From: an uncultured Anaeroplasmataceae bacterium | GTDB taxonomy: Bacteria; Bacillota_I; Bacilli_A; Acholeplasmatales; Anaeroplasmataceae | Assembly (NCBI GenBank): GCA_934229535.1 | Contig: CAKQDS010000001.1 | Span: 70,055 to 134,054, forward strand | Length of the DNA stretch: 64,000 bases | Direction of reading: 5' to 3' | Part shown: piece after piece, positions 45,416 to 54,100 of the stretch | How the letters are laid out: each line of letters opens with the position of its first letter | Position numbering within the stretch: position 1 is the stretch's first letter | Notes under the pieces: model-generated | The model's input: only the letters and a program-made list of their open reading frames with translations | What the model was told of the DNA's origin: nothing | Database searches by the model: none | Position numbers and translations under genes: made by a program

Positions 45416-46995
45416 TTTGGCCAAATACGTCTTGGTCTTTCTGTTACATCTGGAGTATCCTTTGTATAGAAATCTGTTGATTTTTTCTTATCAACATTTT
45501 TACCATTCTTAACATAAATTGTTTCATTAAACCAGGTAGTATCTTTAAGCTTTGTCAAATTATTTGTAGCGCTAACTCCTACATTAGCTCCGTTTGAAGA
45601 AACAATAATGTTTCCATTCATAGCAGTAAATGTCCATTTAGAATCAATATATTCAAGCATAGTTGTTACATAAACACGATCAGTATATTTAGCAATTCTG
45701 TTAATAAATTCTTGAGATGGAAATTGGTTATCAACATCAGGTGTATATTCAGCAGTACCTGCACAACAGCATACTGCACAAATATCGGGAGTAATTTTAC
45801 TTAATAATACATCATTTGAAGATGTTGGTGAGCCATGGTGGCCAGCCTTGAATAAATCTACATGAGGAAGTGTTTTAGCATCTGTTGATGAATCATAGTA
45901 GCTAGCTAGCTTTTCTTCACCTTCAACCTCTAAATCTCCTGTTAGCATAAAATGGTGTTCATTATAATTAAACATTGTACAAACCGAATAATTATTTAAA
46001 TCACTAGATGTATTAAAATAATAATAATTATATAAAATGTCCATAGTTATACCAGGAGCGAGAGTGTAGGTGCTCTTAGCATCTCCTTCATTGTTAAAGC
46101 ATTCCTTAGCAGTATAATATTTAGTTCCTTTAGAAATAGCATATTCCCTTGCCGCTAGATATTTACCATATAAGGTTGAAGAAGAAAAATCGCTACTTAC
46201 TTGGCTTTTGTTTTCAAGTGTTTCTTCCCTAGTGGCACTTATTTTTTTAGCAGACATATAACTAAAATCAATGAATGTATCAATGGCGTAATAATACATT
46301 ATACCAGTTTTACCAACAGCTTCGCCTTTAAAATTAGTGGCCTTTGCATCAGTATTGCCAGCAAATGAGGCAATATGGTCTGTATGACCATGAGTGGCAA
46401 TTACATATTCAAGCTTACCATCTGTACAATATTGATTAATATAGCTGATAAGGGTAGGAGCAGATGAGCCATTTGATCCAGCATCAATTAAAATGTCAGT
46501 ATCACCAGCTTTAATATAAACTGAATCACCAGCAGCATCATTTCCAAGCATCATAAAATGAATTTGAAAATCATCATAAATTACATTTTCTCCATCAGTA
46601 CTTGTAGAGCTTGAAGAAGTGGCTGATGAACTACTTGGTAGAGATGACGAAGAATTGTTAGGTAATGTGCTTGATATTGTTGGATTTGTTGATGGTGTTG
46701 GTTCGTTTGGTTTTATAATTTTATCCTTATTTAAAATAATAACAACAACAAGAGCAATAAAAATTATTATTGCTAGAATAATAATTATTTTTCTCGCCTT
46801 AGGCTTTTTAACAGCTTTCTTTACTGATGTAGCAATAGGGTTTGCTTCATCAACTAGTGTTGCCTTTAAATCACTTGCTGTTTTTTCAGCATAGCTTCTA
46901 GCTTCAGCATAGCTATCAAAGCTTTTACTTGCTCTTTTTGCTCCTTCTTTGATTATTATATATTTGTTGTTTTTTTTCTTTAGATATATTTTCAT
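45412..46995 (-). CDS. Membrane-anchored metallo-beta-lactamase-fold hydrolase (ComEC-like) with DUF2188-like N-terminus
   Basis: The product has 527 residues. Residues 1-50 match DUF2188 (KYIIIKEGAKRASKSFDSYAEAR). A membrane segment lies at about 70-90, followed by a Ser/Pro/Thr linker. The metallo-beta-lactamase core has HGHTDHIASF, and LTGDLEVEGE plus KAGHHGSPTSS, the form seen in the ComEC/Rec2 C-terminal nuclease-like domain. The catalytic part should lie outside the membrane. RBS GGAG lies before the ATG. It overlaps the ger operon tail only at stop codons. The substrate is unknown; DNA or nucleotide cleavage is a guess. Confidence 0.82.
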   Translation of the reverse strand: MKIYLKKKNNKYIIIKEGAKRASKSFDSYAEARSYAEKTASDLKATLVDEANPIATSVKKAVKKPKARKIIIILAIIIFIALVVVIILNKDKIIKPNEPTPSTNPTISSTLPNNSSSSLPSSSSATSSSSTSTDGENVIYDDFQIHFMMLGNDAAGDSVYIKAGDTDILIDAGSNGSSAPTLISYINQYCTDGKLEYVIATHGHTDHIASFAGNTDAKATNFKGEAVGKTGIMYYYAIDTFIDFSYMSAKKISATREETLENKSQVSSDFSSSTLYGKYLAAREYAISKGTKYYTAKECFNNEGDAKSTYTLAPGITMDILYNYYYFNTSSDLNNYSVCTMFNYNEHHFMLTGDLEVEGEEKLASYYDSSTDAKTLPHVDLFKAGHHGSPTSSNDVLLSKITPDICAVCCCAGTAEYTPDVDNQFPSQEFINRIAKYTDRVYVTTMLEYIDSKWTFTAMNGNIIVSSNGANVGVSATNNLTKLKDTTWFNETIYVKNGKNVDKKKSTDFYTKDTPDVTERPRRIWPN

Positions 46996-47005
46996 AGGGC
47001 ACTCC

Positions 47006-47893
47006 TTATTTTAATTTTTGATAGATATTTGTAATATCTTCCAATATTTCTATATGATTAAAATCTTTATGATAGTACAATGATACATCGCGAATCATTG
47101 ATAAATTTTCGACTGGTAGAATTTTAATTTTACCTTTTTTGGCATCAGCCTCGCAAAGGCTTTTAGCTAGAATGGAGACGCCAAAGTTTTGGGCTACAAG
47201 ATCCTTTATAGTTGCAACATTGTCAATTTCTAATGTGACATTAAAAGAAGATAATGATTCATTTCTAGTTTTTAAATTAGCTTCGAAAAGGTTTCTTGTA
47301 CCAGAGCCAGGTAGTCTTAAAATTAAATTTTCATTTTTTAATTCCTCTAATGAAATGATTGCTTTTCTTGCTAGAGGATTATCATTGCTAATAGCTAATA
47401 CAAGATAATCGGTGTCAAGAAGAATAGAATTAAAATTAGAATCATTAATTTTACCCTCTAAAATTGCTAAATCGATTTCATAGGTTTTGAGTTTATCATA
47501 AAGATTTTTTATAGTATCAGAAATAATTTTTATATGCATATGACCTTTTTCAGAGGCGTATTTGGCTAAAACCTCAGAAATAATATTATTTTCAGCGGTT
47601 GGAGTTACACCAATTGTTAGACTTTTAATATTTCTTTTTTCATCCTCAATGGCAGGTTTAATTGCTGCGTATAAAGACCTGATTCTTTTAGCATATTTTA
47701 AAACTATTGCTCCTTCAGGTGTTAATTGTAGGTTTTTATTTTGTCTTACAAATATTTTTATGTCTAATTCTGATTCAATTGATTTGATTTGTTGACTGAC
47801 TGCAGGCTGGGTAAGACCTAACTCATCAGCACTTTTTGTGAAATTTTTAGTTTCACAAACACTTATAAGTGTATCAATTCTTTGATCAATCAT
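47006..47893 (-). CDS. LysR family transcriptional regulator
   Basis: The product has 295 residues. The N-terminal helix-turn-helix reads FTKSADELGLTQPAVSQQIKSIESELDIKIFVRQ. The effector domain continues with SLTIGVTPTAENNIISEVL and LPGSGTRNLFEA. ATG at 47893 gives the standard N-terminus; an in-frame GTG is at 47902, and neither has a strong ribosome binding site. It is divergent from the antiporter gene at 48011. LysR regulators usually control the divergent gene, so the antiporter is the likely target. Confidence 0.92.
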   Translation of the reverse strand: MIDQRIDTLISVCETKNFTKSADELGLTQPAVSQQIKSIESELDIKIFVRQNKNLQLTPEGAIVLKYAKRIRSLYAAIKPAIEDEKRNIKSLTIGVTPTAENNIISEVLAKYASEKGHMHIKIISDTIKNLYDKLKTYEIDLAILEGKINDSNFNSILLDTDYLVLAISNDNPLARKAIISLEELKNENLILRLPGSGTRNLFEANLKTRNESLSSFNVTLEIDNVATIKDLVAQNFGVSILAKSLCEADAKKGKIKILPVENLSMIRDVSLYYHKDFNHIEILEDITNIYQKLK

Positions 47894-47903
47894 TTTAAGC
47901 ACT

Positions 47904-48001
47904 ATAAGATAAATTTATGTATACCATAATAAATATAATTTTATCTTATCTCCTTTCTTGAATATAATTATACTGCAGATTAGAAAAAGATTCAAGAAAG
48001 G
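47904..48001. promoter_or_regulatory. Divergent regulatory region with two long inverted repeats
   Basis: A perfect 10-bp inverted repeat has ATAAGATAAA (47904-47913) and TTTATCTTAT (47940-47949). A perfect 12-bp repeat has CCTTTCTTGAAT (47952-47963) and ATTCAAGAAAGG (47990-48001). TATAAT is at 47963-47968. The right arm of the second holds the antiporter ribosome binding site. LysR-type operators are expected here. An RNA hairpin hiding the ribosome binding site is possible if transcription starts upstream. Confidence 0.6.
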
Positions 48002-48010
48002 GAAGTATTT

Positions 48011-49261
48011 ATGTTATTATTTAATCCGAATTATAAAATTGGCAATATTCTTATTTTAATTGGTGGTATATTGATGCTAGGCTTTTTTATCACAAAAATA
48101 ACAAGAAAAATTAAATTACCAGATGTAACAGGTTATATTATTTTGGGTTTTTTAATTAATTTACTTGTAAATGATAGCTATATTAGTGATTTTGTAAATG
48201 CTAGTAGCTTTATTAGTGATATTGCGTTAAGCTTCATTGCTTTTGGTACGGGAAAGTTTTTCTTATTTACGGAAATAAAAAAAGATATTAAGCCTACATT
48301 AATTATTACGATATTTGAGGCTACATTGTCTGGCCTTTTTGTATTTATTTTAATGTATTTTGGCTTTAAGATGTCTTTAGCCTTTTCATTAATATTAGCT
48401 GCCATTTCAACATCTACAGCACCAGCATCAACACTTATGACTATTAAGCAATATGATGCCAACGGTGATTTTGTTAAAACATTGTTACAAGTTGTAGCAC
48501 TTGATGATATTATTTGTCTTGTTTTTTATAGTTTGTGTATATGTGTTGCCTCAAATTTAGAAAACAATTCTTTAAATATTGGTTTAATATTAAAGCCTAT
48601 TTTCTTTAATTTATTATTTATGTCTCTTGGTGTAGCCTTTGGTTTTATTTTGAGGCTATTAATGAAGAGCCTTACAAAGGAAAAAAAATTGATATTAATA
48701 AGTGGAGTTTTGATATTAAGCTGTGGTATATGTAGTTATCTTGATATTTCGCCTATGCTTTTTTCAATGATTCTAGGAATTACCTATCGTAATGTTGCAA
48801 AGGATGAGGAAATATTTGATATTGTTGATAGCTTTACGCCTCCTATTTTATGTTTCTTTTTTGTAAGATCTGGTATGGCTCTTGATATAGAAAGCTTAAA
48901 GATTGTTGGAATAATTGGTGTAGGTTATTTTATTATAAGAATTATTGGTAAATATTTGGGAGCATTATTAGGTTCTTTAGTAACTAGGAGGCCAAGCAAA
49001 ACTACTAAATATTTAGGTCTTGCTTTAATTCCTCAAGCTGGTGTATCAATTGGTCTTGCTTTTATGGGACAAAGAATCTTAAATCAAGAAATGGGTAATA
49101 TGCTTTTAACAATTATTTTAGCTTCATCAATTTTATATGAGCTTATTGGCCCTCCCCTTGCTAAGCTTTCTTTATTTCTTTCAGGTTCAATAGATAAAAA
49201 TGAAGAAAGCTATTGTGGTAAAAATCCTAAACTGGAGATGAAATATTATGATAAAAAATGA
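48011..49261 (+). CDS. Cation:proton antiporter (CPA2/KefB-like)
   Basis: The product has 416 residues. About 12 hydrophobic segments are visible, and the monovalent cation-proton antiporter core shows as KLPDVTGYIILGFLINLL, AISTSTAPAST and VVALDDIICLVFYSL. Known members exchange Na+ or K+ for H+ at the plasma membrane. GGGAAG precedes the ATG. The divergent LysR gene probably regulates it. A second, different antiporter lies downstream on the opposite strand. Confidence 0.88.
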   Translation: MLLFNPNYKIGNILILIGGILMLGFFITKITRKIKLPDVTGYIILGFLINLLVNDSYISDFVNASSFISDIALSFIAFGTGKFFLFTEIKKDIKPTLIITIFEATLSGLFVFILMYFGFKMSLAFSLILAAISTSTAPASTLMTIKQYDANGDFVKTLLQVVALDDIICLVFYSLCICVASNLENNSLNIGLILKPIFFNLLFMSLGVAFGFILRLLMKSLTKEKKLILISGVLILSCGICSYLDISPMLFSMILGITYRNVAKDEEIFDIVDSFTPPILCFFFVRSGMALDIESLKIVGIIGVGYFIIRIIGKYLGALLGSLVTRRPSKTTKYLGLALIPQAGVSIGLAFMGQRILNQEMGNMLLTIILASSILYELIGPPLAKLSLFLSGSIDKNEESYCGKNPKLEMKYYDKK

Positions 49262-49367
49262 GAATGTTAAAAGAACATATTTAAAGCAGCTATATACTAA
49301 AGGAGCAGATGAGTATCGTGGTTCTGATAAGCAGTATATAAATAAATTTAAAAGAATTCATAGATAA
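49248..49367 (+). CDS. Possible small protein of 39 residues
   Basis: The frame overlaps the antiporter end by 14 bases and has GGAG ten bases before its ATG. The product is basic (KRTYLKQLYTKGADEYRGSD) with no membrane segment. It stops immediately before the convergent antiporter gene. It may be a real translation-coupled small gene or a chance frame; I recognise no homolog. Confidence 0.35.
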   Translation: MIKNENVKRTYLKQLYTKGADEYRGSDKQYINKFKRIHR

Positions 49368-50549
49368 TTATTCTTGCTTTAGCAGCTTTGTTTTTAGATT
49401 ATCCATAAGTATTGCTCCAAGAGGTGCAGTAAACAAAATAGCTATAACTGCAGATGTAAGAATAATTGCTCCACATGATAGGTTATATGATAAAGCAATT
49501 CCGCCAATTGAGGCTTGAACTGTTGCTTTTGGTAAATAAGAGATAATGATATAAAGCTTTTCTTTTTTGGTATATTTTGTTTTTAATAAAGAAATTATTA
49601 CTCCAATTGATCTAAATCCTAAAACTATTATAATTAAGCCCAAAATTTTTAATCCTTCAATTGAAAAAGCAAGCTTAGCATTAGTAATTGCTCCAACTAA
49701 GGTGAATAAAAGAATTTCAAAGGCATTCCATAGCTTATTATAGGATTCTTCAATTTTTATAGCCTTATCATTGTTTTTCTGCTTAATGATAATGCTTAAA
49801 ACAATGATACTAAGAAGTGCTGATATGCTAACATAGTTCTTTAATATATTTTCAAGTGCTATAAGTAAAAAAGAAATACCAATTAAAAATATAACGTAAT
49901 GGACTATATTTAAATTTGTTTTCTTTATGATTAATGAATAGATTAATCCTATTATAGCTCCTAAGGCTATTCCTAAAATAATACTAGATGGTATTTGTAA
50001 TAATGTTAAAGGACTGAAGGTATTATTTTGATTTAGACTTAAGAATGAATAGAATAAAACAATTACAAATATATCATCACATGATGAACCAGCCATAATT
50101 AATTCAGCAACATTATGCCTAGCTCCAAGTCCTTTATTTTTTAATTCTATCATTCGTGGTACAACAATAGCTGGAGAAACAGCGGCAAGTACACTGCCCA
50201 GAAGAAGTGCTTCAAAAATATTTACATTTATTATTAATGGTGCAAAGATAGTTATTCCAATTATCTCAAATGATGCAGGAATAAAGCACATAAAAAAGGC
50301 TGGTCTACCTACTTCCTTTAATGTTTTAATGTTTAAGGAAAGTCCTGATCTTGTTAAAATGATTACTAAAGCAATTTGTCTTAAATAGCTAGATATATCT
50401 AACAGCTGTTGGTCTATAATATTAAACATAGATGGTCCTAAAAGAATTCCTAGGATTAGATAAAAAATGATTTTTGGTAGCCTGATTTTTTCAAATAATA
50501 ATCCACCTAAAAGTCCAATAATAAAAATTAAAGCTAAGCTTAAAAACAT
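49368..50549 (-). CDS. Cation:proton antiporter under a fluoride riboswitch
   Basis: The product has 393 residues with about 12 hydrophobic segments. CPA motifs include EKIRLPKIIFYLILGILLG, AAVSPAIVVPRMIEL and SCDDIFVIVLFYSF, the Asp-Asp region for ion translocation. AAGGAGG lies at the right distance before the ATG. The leader contains a fluoride riboswitch with terminator, so the transporter is likely induced by fluoride. Antiporter-type genes are among known fluoride-riboswitch targets. Whether it exports fluoride itself or restores pH or Na+ balance is open. Confidence 0.88.
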   Translation of the reverse strand: MFLSLALIFIIGLLGGLLFEKIRLPKIIFYLILGILLGPSMFNIIDQQLLDISSYLRQIALVIILTRSGLSLNIKTLKEVGRPAFFMCFIPASFEIIGITIFAPLIINVNIFEALLLGSVLAAVSPAIVVPRMIELKNKGLGARHNVAELIMAGSSCDDIFVIVLFYSFLSLNQNNTFSPLTLLQIPSSIILGIALGAIIGLIYSLIIKKTNLNIVHYVIFLIGISFLLIALENILKNYVSISALLSIIVLSIIIKQKNNDKAIKIEESYNKLWNAFEILLFTLVGAITNAKLAFSIEGLKILGLIIIVLGFRSIGVIISLLKTKYTKKEKLYIIISYLPKATVQASIGGIALSYNLSCGAIILTSAVIAILFTAPLGAILMDNLKTKLLKQE

Positions 50550-50561
50550 AATAATTCCTCC

Positions 50562-50611
50562 TTGAAAAAAATAAAAGCCAATGACATCTATGATTTATCA
50601 TAGATGTCATT
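50562..50611 (-). terminator. Riboswitch expression-platform terminator
   Basis: On the minus strand a perfect 14-bp stem (AATGACATCTATGA at 50580-50593 and its complement at 50598-50611) with a 4-base loop is followed by GGCTTTTATTTTTTT. Its 5' arm overlaps the aptamer's 3' part, so ligand binding and termination are mutually exclusive. Confidence 0.9.
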
Positions 50612-50668
50612 AGCTTAAATAGCGGTTTTGTTTTAAAAAACAAGGGAGACAATCATTCCCTATAGATA
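50594..50668 (-). ncRNA. Fluoride (crcB-motif) riboswitch aptamer
   Basis: Read on the minus strand the RNA has a GGGA...UCCC stem enclosing AUGAUUGUC, then AAACCGCU...AGCUAAUGACAUCUA. The last part matches the fluoride aptamer 3' strand GCUGAUGGCCUCUA in length and base pattern, and UGUC in the loop can pair with GACA as the pseudoknot. A terminator begins inside that strand. Known fluoride riboswitches switch on transport genes; here the target is an antiporter. The AUG loop lacks the leading G of the consensus GAUG, a small deviation. Confidence 0.87.
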
Positions 50669-50695
50669 TTTTAGCACTTTTTTAAAATTAATCAA
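50668..50695 (-). promoter_or_regulatory. Promoter of the fluoride-riboswitch antiporter gene
   Basis: On the minus strand TTGATT and TAAAAT are 16 bases apart, directly upstream of the aptamer. Confidence 0.65.
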
Positions 50696-50763
50696 TATAT
50701 TTTACTATCATTTGCTCTAGAGAAAATTGAAGTGAGAATTTAGTGTTTGAACTGAATTAGTTT

Positions 50764-50871
50764 TTATCTAGGTCTATTGTAGGTTGGCTTTCTAGCGCTT
50801 TTATTTATTGAAATGGCTATAATTGTTCTAACTTTCATTTCAATCTTGTCAAAATTTGTGAATTCAATTAT
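50764..50871 (-). pseudogene. N-terminal remnant of a CsaA-like tRNA-binding protein
   Basis: A minus-strand frame reads IIEFTNFDKIEMKVRTII, then INKSARKPTYNRPR before a stop. It resembles the start of CsaA/EMAP-type tRNA-binding domains (FEKIDMRVGTI and ARKPAY). The rest of the domain is gone. In 50696-50885 I see nothing else. Confidence 0.45.
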
Positions 50872-50885
50872 TTTGCACCTTGAAA

Positions 50886-50910
50886 ATAAAAAAAAGATAC
50901 TTATCGTATC
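50886..50910 (-). terminator. Terminator of tRNA-Trp
   Basis: GATAC/GTATC forms a 5-bp stem around a 5-base loop, followed on the minus strand by a run of T. Confidence 0.65.
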
Positions 50911-50921
50911 ATGATTTTTAA

Positions 50922-50995
50922 TGGCAGGGGCGGAGAGAATCGAACTCCCACGGACGGTTTTGGAGACCGCAACAATACCATTATGCTACGCCCCT
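50922..50995 (-). tRNA. tRNA-Trp (CCA)
   Basis: A 74-base cloverleaf with encoded CCA. The acceptor stem is AGGGGCG/CGCCCCT with discriminator G. The anticodon loop CTCCAAA gives anticodon CCA, which reads UGG only. The T-loop is TTCGATT. It supports ordinary use of UGA as stop. Confidence 0.93.
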
Positions 50996-51025
50996 ATTAA
51001 TAAATTTACTTCTTACGCATATGCT

Positions 51026-51054
51026 AGTATAGCATAGTTCAATATTTTTTTCAA
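51026..51054 (-). promoter_or_regulatory. Promoter of tRNA-Trp
   Basis: On the minus strand TTGAAA and TATACT are 17 bases apart, about 30 bases upstream of the mature tRNA. Confidence 0.75.
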
Positions 51055-51145
51055 GCATTTTAATTTGACTTGTGGAAAAAATATGAATTATAATTGAAAA
51101 TAGGCTACTATTTTGGTAAAATTAGTTATAACTAGAGGTGATTTT

Positions 51146-54100
51146 ATGTTCTTATTTTCATTTTCAGAATTATATAAAAATTGGTTCATAATTAATTTAC
51201 CAACATTACTTATATGCTTTATCTTTTTAATAAGTGTTTTGTTTGGTTTGATTTGGGGATCAAGAAAGAGTAGAATAATGTTTATACATACTATAATTGG
51301 TATTGTTGTTTGCTCAATTATTTTTGTTATATTAACAAAGAAGTTTTCTGATGATACGATTATTGGTTTTGTAAATAGCTTTATTCCTAATAATACTATC
51401 CAGGGATTAATAGGGGTTTCTAGTGAGGCTTCAACCTGCAAGGATATAATAATTGAATTTATTCGTAAGCAAAATGTAAATGTTGATTTAGAGCCTATAA
51501 TGCCATACATTATGGCTATGGCTACATCTATGTTTAGGTTTGTATGCTTTATTTTATGCTATGTAGTTTATTTAGTATTAATTATTCTTTTATATATCAT
51601 TTATATTATTTTCTATCCTCAAAGAAGATATAAAAAGAAGGTTAATAAAAAAGCACAACTTGGTATTGGAAAGCCTTATAGAAAAAAGCCGGCTATTGGT
51701 TTAATATATGGAATTGTTCGTGGCTTAATCGGTACATTTATTTTTGCGTCATTTGTTGGTTCATTTTTCTTTATTGTTTCAAGTGGTAGTGAAAAGATAG
51801 ATGAATATATTGAAAATCCTAATAATGATAAAAATATTGATTATCAAAATACCTATTATATGTTCCGTAATTATAGTAAAAAAGGTATATTCGGAATTTT
51901 AAATAAAGCAAGAAACGATGATGATATTCCTTATTATTTATTCTTTAGCAATGCTATTACTAAGGGTAAGGTTAAAACAGAAGAGGGCTCAGTTGAGTTT
52001 AGCTTGAATGGTGAGCTTGCAAGCTATATGTCAATTGTTAATCAAATGTTTGATTTGGCTGCTAAATATGGCTTTGTTGATGATTTATTAAATGGCAATA
52101 CTGATGCAATAATAAATGGTGATGCTTTAAAAAATGAGGAATTTTATAATGATTTAAATGCTATTGTTGATAATTATAAGACTCCTGAATTTACATTTGT
52201 TCTTTTAAAAAACTGTCTTGATACTATGTCTAAGGATTATAAGAGTTATTTAGAATTAGCCCATATAAATCAAAATGATAAAAATATGGATATGATAATG
52301 GAAATTTGTGATTCATTATTCGTTAGTGAAGATGCAATTAAAATTTCAACATTTGTTAATGATTCGGACATTAGATTAATGCTTCATGCTGGAGTTACAG
52401 CATTATCAACATATAAAACAAGTGAAGCGCCAAGTGTTGATGCAACAAATGAGGCAAAGGCCTCATATCAGCTAAACCTTGCTGCTGAATTAATGACTAA
52501 AATCATTCCGGATTTTGAAAAATTGTCTTTATTTAATGATACTGCGGTTCAAAGTACATTTAATTTGGCAATGAAGAAAATAACTAATGTAGCAACTAAA
52601 TATGTTAAGGTTACAATTAGTGATAATAGCTATTCACTTACTGATTTAAATATTCCAAGTGATATTGATTGGGGAAATGAATTAGTAACATTCTTGAATG
52701 TTGGTAGTGAAGTTTTAGGTATGCTTGCTGATAATAATGTTAGCTTTACTGATAAAAACAGCTATCTACAAATGTTTAACAAAAATAATGAACATTATAA
52801 TGATAATATAATTGTTTTAGATAATTTTGGTAATAAGCTAGGTGATTCTAAGCTTTTATCATCAGTGTTTGAAAGTGATTTTGTTTATGATTTCTTAGAA
52901 AATACTATCGCTCAATCACTAAAGATTGAAGGAGTAAAGATCCCTCGTGATGTTAAATTTGCAAATAGCGTTGATTCAAGTGGTAATAAGATTAGTGGAG
53001 AATTTACTAAGCTTATTGATTTAATGGAGGCTCTTGTTGATAATGGCTTGATTGATAAATTTAATAAACCAGAAGGTGAGAGCTTTACTTTAACAGATTT
53101 TGTTGATGTTTTAGATGGCGATAATGTTAATAAATGTATTAGTGATTCGACTTTAGCTTATTATTTAGTTAGTAGTGCTTTATTAAATGTAAACCTAGAA
53201 GGTGTGAATCTTTATACACCAGATTCAGTTTTAACAACTCATATAGCTAAGGAAGAAAGCTATACTCTTATTGTTAGAGATGAAATAAGTAATATTATTT
53301 CCGGATTAAGCTCTTTATTACCAATTCTTGATTCTAGTAGTGATGGTGGTTTTGATATTTCTAGTGTTTTAGATAATGCGGATAGTCTTAAAACTGTTAA
53401 AAGCTCTGTTGTTCTTAGTGGTACGATGGTTAATTTTTTAGTTGATAATTTTGCCAATATGGAAAATTCACCAATTGTTTTCCCTAAGAATTTAGATTTA
53501 AATGTTGATGCAAATAATATGGATAATTGGCTTAAGGAAAATGGTGAATTTGATAAGATTATTGAAATTCTTGAAAATGAAGAATTGAAAAATGTAATAT
53601 CTAAGGTTTTAAACAATGAAGGAGTATCAACTAGTTTATTTACAAATATATCTGATGCTGGCTTTGATGCTTTCGTAGCCTCTGATATTATGTATTATAG
53701 TGTTTGTAATTTGATGACTACAAGCCTAGCAGAATCTGGCGTTAATATTGTTATTCCTGATTGTGCTTATCAGGATGTTTCTGAAAAACTGATTAGTAAA
53801 AATGAATTAAAGGAATTAAAGAATGATTTAAAGATTTTAATGCCTGAAGATGGTAAGGATTTTGATGTTAATTCGTTTATTGAAAATAGTGATATTGTTG
53901 AAAAATCGGATATTCTTCATGCTACAGTTGTTAATTATCTTGTAAATGAAACTAATGATCAAATTAAAACTCCAGCTAAATATAAGTCATCAGCTTCAGC
54001 AGAGAGCTTAAAGACAGATTTCCATAATAATATTTGGTATACATCAAAGGAAGTTAGAAAGATTTTCACTGCTGTTAAGGCTTTAGATATTGATTTTAAT

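Noticed and set aside
50696..50760. A further gene or RNA upstream of the fluoride riboswitch
   Set aside because: Only AT-rich sequence without a stable fold or frame was seen.
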